This document shows positions 1 to 7,712 of a stretch of DNA of 64,000 nt, piece after piece. A model generated the notes under the pieces. It searched no databases. It was not told the DNA's origin and saw only the letters and a list, made by a program, of their open reading frames with translations. Positions within the stretch are counted from its first letter, which is position 1. Each line of letters begins with the position of its first letter. This DNA is from Microthrixaceae bacterium (GTDB lineage Bacteria; Actinomycetota; Acidimicrobiia; Acidimicrobiales; Microtrichaceae), in contig JACJWI010000003.1 in the NCBI GenBank assembly GCA_020637215.1, positions 337,997 through 401,996 of the forward strand. Direction: 5' to 3'. The position numbers and the translations under genes are program-made.

Positions 1-299
1 AGGTCGAGGTGCCGGAACGGCCAGTGCCCCAGCACGTACTGCAGCGGCTCGCCGGTCGCGCGGCGCGCCACCATCGCGTCGAGGTGTGCGACGCCGCGGC
101 GGGTGGCCCGCCCCGACAGGTGCAGCACCAGCTCGGCATCGGCAACGCCCAACGCCTCGGCGGTGATGCGCGCCGCGTCCGTCGCGGGATCGGAACCGTC
201 GCCGGGATCGCGGCTGCGCAGGGTGGCGATCGCCCCCTCGAGCAGCTCCCGCCAGGTGACGGTGCTGGTCTCATCCTCGTCGCTGGAGCCCCCGCTCAC
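1..299 (-). CDS. prmC: Peptide chain release factor methyltransferase PrmC (HemK), N-terminal part
   Basis: This is the first 99 codons of a protein that methylates the glutamine of the GGQ motif in release factors, using S-adenosylmethionine. The translation starts at a GTG whose bases overlap the prfA stop codon (GTGA). It ends in the motif GEPLQYVLGHWPFRHLDL, which matches the conserved PrmC linker just before the methyltransferase domain. The NPPY catalytic motif lies beyond the window edge and is not seen. Overlap with prfA, its substrate gene, is the usual arrangement and points to translational coupling. The gene is cut by the window, not broken. Confidence 0.93.
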   Translation of the reverse strand, partial: MSGGSSDEDETSTVTWRELLEGAIATLRSRDPGDGSDPATDAARITAEALGVADAELVLHLSGRATRRGVAHLDAMVARRATGEPLQYVLGHWPFRHLD

Positions 300-1375
300 G
301 TCAGCTCCGCCAGCCGGCGGGCCTGCTCGTCGGCCACGAGGGCGTCGCTGACGGTCCCGAGCTCGCCGGCCAGCACCTTGTCGAGGTTGTAGACGGTGAG
401 GCCGATCCGGTGGTCGGTGACCCGGTTCTCCTTGAAGTTGTAGGTCCGGACCTTCTCGCTGCGTCCGCCGCCGCCGATCTGGGCCCGCTTCTGGCCCGAC
501 GCCTCGGCCATCGCCTTGTCCTGCTCCATCTGCAGCAGCCGGGCCCGCAGCACCCGAAGGGCCTTGGCCCGGTTCTGGATCTGGCTCTTCTCGTCCTGCA
601 TCGACACCACCAGACCGGTCGGCCGGTGCGTGATGCGCACCGCCGAGTCGGTGGTGTTGACCGACTGACCGCCCGGTCCCGACGAGCGGAACACGTCGAT
701 CTGCAGGTCGTTCGGGTCGATGTCGACATCGACCTCGTCGGCCTCGGGCAGCACCACGACGGTGGCCGACGAGGTGTGGATGCGGCCCTGCGACTCGGTG
801 ACGGGCACCCGCTGCACCCGGTGCGGACCGGCCTCGAACTTCATGCGGGTCCACACGCCGTCGCCGGCGACCCGCAGCACCGCCTCGCTGACCCCGCCGA
901 GGTCCGACGGCGACGCCGACAGCACCTCGACGGTCCAGCCCTGGCGCTCGGCGAAGCCCCGGTACATCTCCATCAGGTCCCGGGCGAAGAGGTTGGCCTC
1001 CTCTCCCCCCTCGGCCCCGCGCAGCTCGACGATCACGTCGCGGTCGTCGTTGGGGTCGCGCGGCAGCAGAAGGACCCGCAGTTCCTGCTCCAGCCGTTCG
1101 ATCGACTCCCGTGCTGCGGTGGCCTCGGCCCGCCACGCCTCACGCTCATCGCCGCTCGACGCGGCCAGCAGCTCCTCGGCCGCGGCCAGGTCGTCGGTCG
1201 CGGTCCGCAACGCCACCGCGGTCTCGACCACTGGCTGAAGCGCCCGGTACCGGCGCGACATCTCGGTGTAGCGGCGGTGGTCCGCGACCACCTCGGGATC
1301 GGCCAGACGGGCCTCGGTGTCGGCCAGCTCCCGCTCGAGCCCGGCCGCCCGGGAGAGCAGCGACCCGTCGGTCAC
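296..1375 (-). CDS. prfA: Peptide chain release factor 1
   Basis: RF1 recognises UAA and UAG in the ribosomal A site and triggers peptide release. The 359-residue length fits RF1. The peptide anticodon region reads RVPVTESQGRIHTS near residue 190; the PxT tripeptide is diagnostic of RF1, where RF2 has SPF. The catalytic GGQ lies in SSGPGGQSVNTTDSAVR near residue 234. I chose the GTG at 1375 because it overlaps the TGA of the upstream gene (GTGA) and gives the family length; the open frame runs further upstream but inside the neighbour. The gene sits between an unknown protein and prmC, with which it also overlaps. Confidence 0.96.
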   Translation of the reverse strand: MTDGSLLSRAAGLERELADTEARLADPEVVADHRRYTEMSRRYRALQPVVETAVALRTATDDLAAAEELLAASSGDEREAWRAEATAARESIERLEQELRVLLLPRDPNDDRDVIVELRGAEGGEEANLFARDLMEMYRGFAERQGWTVEVLSASPSDLGGVSEAVLRVAGDGVWTRMKFEAGPHRVQRVPVTESQGRIHTSSATVVVLPEADEVDVDIDPNDLQIDVFRSSGPGGQSVNTTDSAVRITHRPTGLVVSMQDEKSQIQNRAKALRVLRARLLQMEQDKAMAEASGQKRAQIGGGGRSEKVRTYNFKENRVTDHRIGLTVYNLDKVLAGELGTVSDALVADEQARRLAELT

Positions 1376-2388
1376 GACTGCTCCCACGGCGCCGGGACGG
1401 CCACGACCTCCGCCGGCGACACCAGGGCGGCGGCGAGGCGGTCGAGGGTGGGGATCCGGTCCCGCTCGGGTACCGCCAGCACCAGCCGGGCCGACGGGTC
1501 GACCCAGGCCCGGGTGTCGGCGGCGACGGGCACGAAGGCCAGGTCGGCCCCGGTCGAGCACACCACCACGACGGGTCCGCCCGCGGCATCGATCCCGACC
1601 GCGGCTGCCGGCGACGCCTCCCGGACGCTGTCGCGACGGACCGTGGTCTCGGTCGGCTGGAGTCGGGTCGCGCCCACGAGGGCCGGGTCCTCGAGGATCG
1701 AGCAGCGCAGCCAGCGCTCCCGACCCAGACGCGACAGCGGATGGGTGCCGGCCCCCGGGACGCGCTCGCGGCGGACCATCTCGACGGAGCGGGCCAGCGT
1801 GGTCGTCGGCGGCTCGCCGTGGTGCATCGCCGCGACGGCGTCACGGTCGAAGCGGCCGACCCCGGCCTCGAGGTGCAGCTCGCCGTCACCACCGGACTCG
1901 ACGGGCCAGGTGACCAGGCGGGCGACCTCGAGCCCGAGGACCTCACCGCGCACGACGCCGTCCTCGACCACGACCTCCAGCCCGGCGTCGGTCAGGGCCG
2001 TGAAGAGATCGGCGACGGCCCCGTCCGAAGGGTCGGGGACGTCGAGCCGCTCGGGGAACGGGGCGGGCGGCACCGGGACGGAACCGGCCCCCTGCACCGA
2101 CCGCACCTGCACCGGGACCGCGAACCACCCGGCCATCCGGGCGACGTCGCCGCCCAGGTCGTCGGTGAACAACACCAGCTCCGCCGCACCCTGACGCAGC
2201 GTCCAGGCCAACGCTCCGGCCAGCGACGCCGGATCGGCCACCTCCGACAGGAGGTACGCGGTCGCTCCGTCGATAGCGGCGGCGTTGGTGCCCAGCGAGA
2301 CCACCTCGGGCGACGCGCCGGTGAGGTCGCGCACCAGGGCGCCGAGCTGCGCCCGCCGAAGCCGGGCCCCTTGTTCGTCGCTCAGCAC
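1372..2388 (-). CDS. Conserved hypothetical protein between rpmE and prfA
   Basis: This is a 338-residue soluble protein that I do not recognise. It begins at GTG (MLSDEQGARLRR) 34 bases after rpmE and its stop overlaps the prfA start, so it is probably cotranslated with prfA. There is no signal peptide, membrane segment or obvious catalytic motif. The N-terminal third is alpha/beta-like with alternating hydrophobic stretches (GATAYLLSEVADP, AAELVLFTDDLGGD). The remainder is rich in Val, Pro and Asp. In better known actinobacteria prfA directly follows rpmE, so this is an insertion into a conserved ribosome/termination cluster. Codon use resembles that of its neighbours and does not suggest recent transfer. 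Confidence 0.7.
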   Translation of the reverse strand: MLSDEQGARLRRAQLGALVRDLTGASPEVVSLGTNAAAIDGATAYLLSEVADPASLAGALAWTLRQGAAELVLFTDDLGGDVARMAGWFAVPVQVRSVQGAGSVPVPPAPFPERLDVPDPSDGAVADLFTALTDAGLEVVVEDGVVRGEVLGLEVARLVTWPVESGGDGELHLEAGVGRFDRDAVAAMHHGEPPTTTLARSVEMVRRERVPGAGTHPLSRLGRERWLRCSILEDPALVGATRLQPTETTVRRDSVREASPAAAVGIDAAGGPVVVVCSTGADLAFVPVAADTRAWVDPSARLVLAVPERDRIPTLDRLAAALVSPAEVVAVPAPWEQS

Positions 2389-2422
2389 GACGGCTTCACC
2401 GCTCGGCGACCGAGCGGCGCGG

Positions 2423-2710
2423 TCACTCCCCCGCGTCGGCGGGGGCGTCGGCCTTGGCGGCCTTGCGGCGCTTGCCGTAGCGGCGCTCGAAGCGCTCGAC
2501 GCGACCGGCGGTGTCGACGATCTTCATCTGACCGGTGAAGAACGGGTGGGTGAAGGCCGAGATCTCCACCTTGGCGAGGGGGTACTCGTTGCCGTCATCC
2601 CACGTGACCGTCTCGGTGGTCTCGATGGTCGAACGGGTCAGGAACTTGTCGCCCGAGGACGTGTCCTGGAACACGACGTAGCGGTAGTTCGGGTGGATTC
2701 CGGGCTTCAT
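2423..2710 (-). CDS. rpmE: Large ribosomal subunit protein bL31, zinc-free form
   Basis: bL31 is a bridge protein at the central protuberance of the 50S subunit. The 95-residue product starts MKPGIHPNYR and carries EISAFTHPFFTGQ and GRVERFERRYGKR, the family signatures. It contains no cysteine at all, so it is a C-minus form that cannot bind the usual structural zinc. The N-terminal half (YRYVVFQDTSSGDKFLTRST) resembles the type B zinc-independent paralogue. The C-terminus is extended by an Ala/Lys-rich tail. The start is ATG with GGAG about ten bases upstream. The position between rho and prfA is conserved in actinobacteria. Confidence 0.95.
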   Translation of the reverse strand: MKPGIHPNYRYVVFQDTSSGDKFLTRSTIETTETVTWDDGNEYPLAKVEISAFTHPFFTGQMKIVDTAGRVERFERRYGKRRKAAKADAPADAGE

Positions 2711-2728
2711 GGTCTCAGTGCTCCGTGT

Positions 2729-2753
2729 GGGTCCCGGTTTCCGTGCGGGACCC
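2729..2753 (-). promoter_or_regulatory. Hairpin in the rpmE 5' leader
   Basis: Perfect 8-bp arms (GGGTCCCG at 2729-2736 and CGGGACCC at 2746-2753) flank a 9-base loop in the 128-base gap between rho and rpmE. It is not followed by a T tract on either strand. Structured leaders upstream of bL31 genes are known as autoregulatory ribosomal-protein leaders in several bacterial groups, so this may be one. It could equally be an mRNA processing or attenuation structure. Confidence 0.35.
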
Positions 2754-2800
2754 CGTTGAGGGGACGGATCAGTATGGCTTCTGGGCCGGGGCGTCGGCCA

Positions 2801-2860
2801 CCCTGGTGCTCTCCTAACCGGGCACCCCTGGTGCTCTCCTAACCGGGCACCCCTGGTGCC
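2801..2860. repeat. 25-bp tandem duplication covering the rho stop codon
   Basis: A 25-bp unit starting CCCTGGTGCTCTCCTAACCG occurs exactly twice (2801-2825 and 2826-2850), followed by a further 10 bases of partial copy. The unit holds the end of rho (the codons for VPG and the TAG stop), so the second copy is a silent duplicate of the rho tail. On the minus strand it contains GGCACC-AGG-GGTGCC, a short hairpin, at the stop codon. Confidence 0.9.
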
Positions 2861-4599
2861 TTGGCGATCTCGGCCAGGAAGACGTCGTTGTTGGGGAACG
2901 TGCGCATGCGGTCGATGAGCAGCTCCAGGCCGGCGCCGGTGTTGCCCTCGGCCGCCAGGCCCGACAGCACCCGACGCAGCTTCCAGACCTGCTGGAGCTG
3001 GGTGCGCTCGAAGAGAAGCTCCTCGTGGCGGGTCGACGACGCGTCGACGTCGATGGCCGGGTAGATGCGCTTCTCGGCCGCCTTGCGGTCCAGGCGCAGC
3101 TCCATGTTGCCGGTGCCCTTGAACTCCTCGAAGATCACCTCGTCCATCTTCGAGCCGGTCTCGACCAGGGCGGTGGCGAGGATGGTCAGCGAGCCGCCCT
3201 CCTCGACGTTGCGGGCCGCACCGAAGAACTTCTTGGGCGGGTACAGCGCGCCGGTGTCGATGCCGCCGGACATGATGCGCCCCGTGGCCGGCGCCGCCAG
3301 GTTGTAGGCCCGGGCCAGGCGGGTGATGCCGTCGAGGATGATCACGACGTCCTTGCCCATCTCGACCATGCGCTTGGCCCGCTCCGAGGCGAGCTCCGCC
3401 ACCTGGGTGTGCTCGTCGGAGGGCCGGTCGAAGGTCGACGCGATGACGTCGCCGCGGACCGACCGACGCATGTCGGTCACCTCCTCGGGACGCTCGTCGA
3501 CCAGCAGGACCATCAGGTGGACCTCAGGGTTGTTGTGCTCGATCGACTGGGCGATGGTCTTCATCACCGTCGTCTTACCCGCCTTGGGCGGCGACACGAT
3601 CAGGCCGCGCTGGCCCTTGCCGATCGGAGCGATCAGATCGACGATCCGCGACGTCATGTCGCCGGGCAGGTCCTCGCGCTCCAAGCGGAGGCGCTCGTCG
3701 GGGAACAGCGGGGTCAGGTCCTCGAAACGCGGACGCTCGCGGGCCTTCTCCGGGTCGCCGCCGTTGACCTTGTCGATGCGCAGCAGCGCCGGGTTCTTCT
3801 CGCCCCGGCCGGCGGGACGGCTGGCACCCTCGAGGAAGTCGCCCTTGCGCAGACCGAGCTGGCGGGTCTGCTTGACCGACACGTAGACGTCGTCGCGGCT
3901 GGGCAGGAAGCCCTTGACCCGCAGGAACCCGTAGCCCTCGTCGCGCAGGTCCAGGAAGCCGGCGACCTCGACGGGCTCACCGTCCCAGTTGTCGTTCTGC
4001 GGCTGGCCGGCGTCCTCGCCCTGACGGTCGCGGTCACGGCCCCGACGGCGGCGACGACGACGGTTGCCCGGCTCGGGCTCACCCTGGTTCTGGCCGCCCT
4101 GGTTCTGGTTCTGCTGGTTCTGCTGGTTCTGGCCGCCCTGGTTGCGGTTCTGGCCGCCCTTGTTCTGGCCACCCTGGTTCTGGCCGCCCTGGCTCTTGCC
4201 ACCCTGGCTCTTGCCGCCCTGGCTCTTGCCGCCCTGGTCCTGATCCTGATCGACCTGGCCCTCGGGCTCGTTCTCGGGCTTGCTCTCGGGCTCGTCGGAC
4301 CGGTCCCGGTCCGACGGACCCTGCCCGCCGTCGGAGGCCTCGGCATCGGCCTCGGCCGGGGCGGCCTCGGTGTCAGCACCCGCGGCACCGTTGCGCCCGT
4401 TGCGGGCCGGGGCTGCGGGCGCGGCCGGAGCAGCGTCGGGACCGGCCGAGGTCACCCCGGCCAGGTCCAGGATCATGCCGATGATGTCGGCCTTCTTGGT
4501 GCGGCTCGTGGGCTTGCCGCCCAAGGCCTCGGCGATCGTGGCGAGCTCGGCGCGGTCCTTGCGCTCGAGGCCGTCGACGTCGATCGAATCAAGACTCAC
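2839..4599 (-). CDS. rho: Transcription termination factor Rho with disordered N-terminal insert
   Basis: Rho is a hexameric RNA helicase that ends transcription. From the N-terminus: a Rho_N SAP-like helical segment (DRAELATIAEALGGKPTSRT); a long low-complexity insert with tandem GGKSQ and GGQNQ repeats and an Arg tract; the cold-shock RNA-binding domain (VAGFLDLRDEGYGFLR); then the RecA-like ATPase with P-loop SPPKAGKTTVMK, VLLVDERPEEVTDMRR and VIILDGITRLARAYN. Length is 586 residues from the GTG at 4599, which has GAGGG 11 bases upstream. The open frame continues upstream to 4734, but the Rho_N domain fits the chosen start. Gln/Asn/Gly-rich inserts are typical of actinobacterial Rho. Confidence 0.95.
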   Translation of the reverse strand: MSLDSIDVDGLERKDRAELATIAEALGGKPTSRTKKADIIGMILDLAGVTSAGPDAAPAAPAAPARNGRNGAAGADTEAAPAEADAEASDGGQGPSDRDRSDEPESKPENEPEGQVDQDQDQGGKSQGGKSQGGKSQGGQNQGGQNKGGQNRNQGGQNQQNQQNQNQGGQNQGEPEPGNRRRRRRRGRDRDRQGEDAGQPQNDNWDGEPVEVAGFLDLRDEGYGFLRVKGFLPSRDDVYVSVKQTRQLGLRKGDFLEGASRPAGRGEKNPALLRIDKVNGGDPEKARERPRFEDLTPLFPDERLRLEREDLPGDMTSRIVDLIAPIGKGQRGLIVSPPKAGKTTVMKTIAQSIEHNNPEVHLMVLLVDERPEEVTDMRRSVRGDVIASTFDRPSDEHTQVAELASERAKRMVEMGKDVVIILDGITRLARAYNLAAPATGRIMSGGIDTGALYPPKKFFGAARNVEEGGSLTILATALVETGSKMDEVIFEEFKGTGNMELRLDRKAAEKRIYPAIDVDASSTRHEELLFERTQLQQVWKLRRVLSGLAAEGNTGAGLELLIDRMRTFPNNDVFLAEIAKAPGVPG

Positions 4600-4830
4600 A
4601 GTGGTGATGTCCCTCGTGGTCGGTGCAGCGGCGTGGATCGCGGCTGCGCTGGGGTGGATCGGGACCCGACGAACGGGATTCGATCCGGGGTCGACCGGAG
4701 TGCCGGGGACCGGAGAGGTCGGGGGGGACCCCACCGAGCGGTGGGCGGGACTGGGCGGTGGTTCGACAGCGACCGAACATCGATGGTTCGGGATCTGCCG
4801 GACCTCAGCCCCCGCCGGTTCGACATGGCC

Positions 4831-4859
4831 ACACTACCCGCCGCATGTGGATCGGGCAA
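4831..4859 (-). promoter_or_regulatory. Candidate promoter for rho
   Basis: On the minus strand TTGCCC (4859-4854) and TAGTGT (4836-4831) are separated by 17 bases in the 272-base gap upstream of rho. Transcription from here would give a leader of about 225 nt before the rho start. Long leaders used for autogenous Rho attenuation are known in other bacteria, which fits but does not prove the call. Confidence 0.4.
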
Positions 4860-4871
4860 CCACCCGGGCGC

Positions 4872-6041
4872 TCAGGCAGCGCCGGCGCCGATCAGCCGGC
4901 CGAGCAGCTCGTGACCGGGCACCACCGGGGTGTCCGCCACACCTGCCTCGGTGTAAGTGCCCCCCGGCCCGTCCACGGCGCTGTCGACCAGCAGGTAGGG
5001 CACCGGATCGGGCGTGTGGGTGCGGCGGGCCAGCGGGGTCGCGTGATCGGGCAGCATCAGCAGTCGCCACGGCCCCATGCGGTCGAGCTCCGGAACCAGA
5101 CCGGCCAGGATCTGTGAGTCCCACAGCTCGAGCGAGCGGACCTTCTCGGCCGCGTCGCCGGCGTGGCCGGCCTCGTCGGTGGCCTCGACGTGGATGACGA
5201 ACAGGTCGAGCCCGTCGGCCAGCCCGGCCAGCGCGGCGTCGCGCTGCGCGGCGTAGTCGGTGTCGTAGCCGGGGGTGGCGCCCTCGACGTCGGGCAGGGC
5301 CATGTCGGTCAGCACGCCCAGTCCCCGGACCAGGTCGACCGCGGTGGTGATGCCGCCGGTGATGCCGTGATGCGCGGCGAAGTCCGGCATCGACGGCTGG
5401 AACCCCTGACCCCACAACCAGATCTGGTTGGCGGCCACGTCGGGATGACGGGCCAGAACGGCGCGGCTGGCCTCGGTGACCTCGATCAGCCGTTCGGCCG
5501 CCGGGCCGCTGGGAGCGACCGCGGGCCGGCCGGTCAGGTCGTGCGGCGGCACGCACTCGGCGTCGAGCCAGTCGGCGGGGGCGACCATGATGTGGCGGTA
5601 CTCGACCCCGGCGTGGAACTCGAGGACCGAGTCCGGGTTGCCCCGTCCGAGCGTGGCGTCGAGATCCTCGAGCACGGCCCGGGCGGCGTCGGTCGACGGG
5701 TGCCCGCCGGCGAAGTCGACCATCGTGGCGTCGTCGCCGACGGTGACCAGGTTGCACCGGTAGGCCAGGCGGTCCGCCGGCAGCTTGAGCCCGAGCGACG
5801 CGGCCTCGATCGGGGCGCGGCCGGTGTGGAACTCGGCGGGGTCGTAGCCCAGGATCGACATGTTGCCGACGTCGCTGCCCGGCGCCATCCCCTCGGGGAT
5901 CACCCCGGCCCGGCCGACGGTGCCGCGCGCCGCGAGCGCGTCGATCGTCGGGGTGTGGGCGACCTCGAGCGGGGTGCGACCGCCCAGGCCCTCGAACGGC
6001 TCGTCGGCACACCCGTCGGGGACGCAGACCACGTATTTCAC
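4872..6041 (-). CDS. apgM: ApgM-family enzyme, probable alternative homoserine kinase
   Basis: The protein belongs to the alkaline phosphatase superfamily as a cofactor-independent phosphoglycerate mutase of archaeal type. Metal-site motifs are visible: VVCVPDGCAD at residues 4-13, nucleophile loop GSDVGNMS with Ser56, HVEATDEAGHAGD near 285 and LMLPDHATP near the C-terminus. The GTG at 6041 gives 389 residues and is preceded by GGAGAG. It occupies the exact place of thrB in the actinobacterial hom-thrC-thrB-rho-rpmE order, and no GHMP-type thrB is present here. A subfamily of ApgM-like proteins is described as a homoserine kinase replacement, so threonine synthesis is the more likely role than glycolysis. 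Sequence alone cannot decide. Confidence 0.8.
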   Translation of the reverse strand: MKYVVCVPDGCADEPFEGLGGRTPLEVAHTPTIDALAARGTVGRAGVIPEGMAPGSDVGNMSILGYDPAEFHTGRAPIEAASLGLKLPADRLAYRCNLVTVGDDATMVDFAGGHPSTDAARAVLEDLDATLGRGNPDSVLEFHAGVEYRHIMVAPADWLDAECVPPHDLTGRPAVAPSGPAAERLIEVTEASRAVLARHPDVAANQIWLWGQGFQPSMPDFAAHHGITGGITTAVDLVRGLGVLTDMALPDVEGATPGYDTDYAAQRDAALAGLADGLDLFVIHVEATDEAGHAGDAAEKVRSLELWDSQILAGLVPELDRMGPWRLLMLPDHATPLARRTHTPDPVPYLLVDSAVDGPGGTYTEAGVADTPVVPGHELLGRLIGAGAA

Positions 6042-6131
6042 CGGACGCTCTCCATCATCGGCCCAGTCTGGCCGACCGCGTTCCCCTCCCCGAACTCGGG
6101 CACGCACTTCCACCCGAGTGCCGGCGATGTT

Positions 6132-6241
6132 GTAGCCACCGCGCCACCACAGCGACGGGGGCCTACAAGTTCGACGGGCAGCCACGACCTCGTAGCCACC
6201 GCGCCACCACAGCGACCGGGGCCTACATGTTCGACGGGCAG
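6132..6241. repeat. Two 50-bp direct repeats between thrC and apgM
   Basis: Units at 6132-6181 and 6192-6241 match at 48 of 50 positions with a period of exactly 60 bases. Each begins GTAGCCACCGCGCCACCACA and ends GTTCGACGGGCAG, and each is bounded by short inverted ends (TGTAG/CTACA). They fill most of the 201-base gap that otherwise interrupts the thr operon and abut the thrC stop codon. No coding function is evident. Confidence 0.85.
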
Positions 6242-6242
6242 G

Positions 6243-7700
6243 TCAGCCGGCAATGGCGCGGCGGACCAGGGCCTGGACCGAGGCGAGGTCGGCCGGGCAG
6301 TGCTCGACGCGCTCCTCCCGCTCGAACAGGTCGCCCAGCGCGTCGGGCAGAGCGGGCCGGACGCCGACCGCGGCGGCCACAGCGTCGGGGAACTTCGCGG
6401 GATGGGCGGTGGCGAGGCACACGACAGGCACCGAAGGATCCGCCAGGACACCGGCGCCGGCGAGCGCCTCGGCCACCCCGATGCCGACCGCGGTGTGCGG
6501 GTCGACCAGGAGCCCGGTGTGCAGCTGCACCGACCGGATCACCGCGGCGGCCGACTCGTCGTCGAGGCGGCCGCAGTCGAACTCGGCGCGCAGCTCGGCG
6601 AGCACCTCGGCGGGCACCGACACCGACCCGTCGGCGCGGAACCGGGCCATCAGCTCGGCCACCGCGGCGCCGTCGCGGTCGAGCACCTCGAACAGCAGGC
6701 GCTCCAGGTTGGAGCTGACCTGGATGTCCATCGACGGCGACGTCGTGGGCACCACCTCGGTGATGGCCATGGTGCCGGTGCTGAAGAAGCGGGTGAGGAT
6801 GTCGTTGCGGTTCGACGCCACCACCAGCCGCTCGATCGGAAGGCCCATGCGCTTGGCCACCCATCCGGCCAGGATGTTGCCGAAGTTGCCGGTCGGCACG
6901 ACGAAGCTGACCGGTCCCCCGTCGGGAGCGACGGCCAGGTGCGCGGTCACGTAGTAGACGACCTGGGCCATCACCCGCGCCCAGTTGATCGAGTTGACCG
7001 CCGAGAGGTGCACCTCATCGCGGAACGCCTCGTCCGCGAACGCGGCCTTGACCAGGTCCTGGCAGTCGTCGAAGGTCCCGGGCACCGCGACGGCGTGCGC
7101 GTTGGCGGCTCCGAGGGTGGTCATCTGCCGGCGCTGCACCTCGGAGGTCCGGCCGTCGGGGAACAGGATGACGATGTCGACGCAGTCCCGGTCCGCGCAC
7201 GCGTGCATGGCCGCCGAGCCGGTGTCGCCCGAGGTGGCGCCGAGCACGCAGACCCGCTCGCCCCGGGCCGACAGCACGTGGTCGAACAGCCGCCCGACCA
7301 GCTGCAGCGCCACGTCCTTGAACGCGAGCGTCGGACCCCGGAACAGCTCGAGCAGGTGCAGGTCGGGCCCGGTCTCCCCACCGGTCGAGCCCAGCGGGAC
7401 GACCGGGCACACGTCGGGGGTGTCGAAGGTGGCGTAGGCCTCGGCGACGATCGACTCGAATGACTCCCGGTCGAGTGCGCCCGGAACAGGCCGGCCCTCG
7501 GCGTCCACGTCACCGTCGACGAACGGCCACATGACCCGAGCTGCGACCTCCGGATAGCTCAGGTCGCGCAGCTCGTCGAGGGGTGGAAGCTCGGGCCAGC
7601 GTTCGGGCAGGTACAGGCCACCGTCGTCGGCCAGGCCGGCGAGCAGCACGTCGGAGAAGCCGAGCACGGGCGCGGCACCGCGGGTGGAGACGTAGCGCAC
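6243..7700 (-). CDS. thrC: Threonine synthase
   Basis: This PLP enzyme converts O-phosphohomoserine to threonine, the last step of the pathway. The 485-residue product is the long E. coli/yeast-type form. It begins MRYVSTRG and carries the PLP lysine in GPTLAFKDVALQLVG near residue 127. The SNRNDILTRF and TTSPSMDIQVSSNLERLLFE motifs typical of this form follow. The start is GTG at 7700, 12 bases after the hom stop, so both are one transcript. The next downstream gene is the ApgM-type enzyme, which would supply its substrate. Confidence 0.95.
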   Translation of the reverse strand: MRYVSTRGAAPVLGFSDVLLAGLADDGGLYLPERWPELPPLDELRDLSYPEVAARVMWPFVDGDVDAEGRPVPGALDRESFESIVAEAYATFDTPDVCPVVPLGSTGGETGPDLHLLELFRGPTLAFKDVALQLVGRLFDHVLSARGERVCVLGATSGDTGSAAMHACADRDCVDIVILFPDGRTSEVQRRQMTTLGAANAHAVAVPGTFDDCQDLVKAAFADEAFRDEVHLSAVNSINWARVMAQVVYYVTAHLAVAPDGGPVSFVVPTGNFGNILAGWVAKRMGLPIERLVVASNRNDILTRFFSTGTMAITEVVPTTSPSMDIQVSSNLERLLFEVLDRDGAAVAELMARFRADGSVSVPAEVLAELRAEFDCGRLDDESAAAVIRSVQLHTGLLVDPHTAVGIGVAEALAGAGVLADPSVPVVCLATAHPAKFPDAVAAAVGVRPALPDALGDLFEREERVEHCPADLASVQALVRRAIAG

Positions 7701-7712
7701 AGGGCGATCCGG

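Noticed and set aside
410..2194. Long open frames on the strand opposite prfA and its neighbour, and similar ones throughout the window
   Set aside because: They are shadows of minus-strand genes in GC-rich DNA: low-complexity Arg/Pro/Gly/His-rich products, no family motifs, and full overlap with well supported genes.
4600..4734. Extension of rho to an ATG at 4734
   Set aside because: The extra 45 codons (Pro/Ser/Ala-rich) resemble translated leader. The GTG at 4599 has a ribosome site and begins just before the conserved domain.
6042..6185. Extension of the ApgM-type gene to 6185
   Set aside because: The added residues are translated direct repeat and spacer DNA. The GTG at 6041 starts exactly at the conserved first strand (VKYVVCVPDGC).
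6132..6241. CRISPR array
   Set aside because: Only two 50-bp units with a 10-bp spacer and no cas genes; this is a plain direct repeat.
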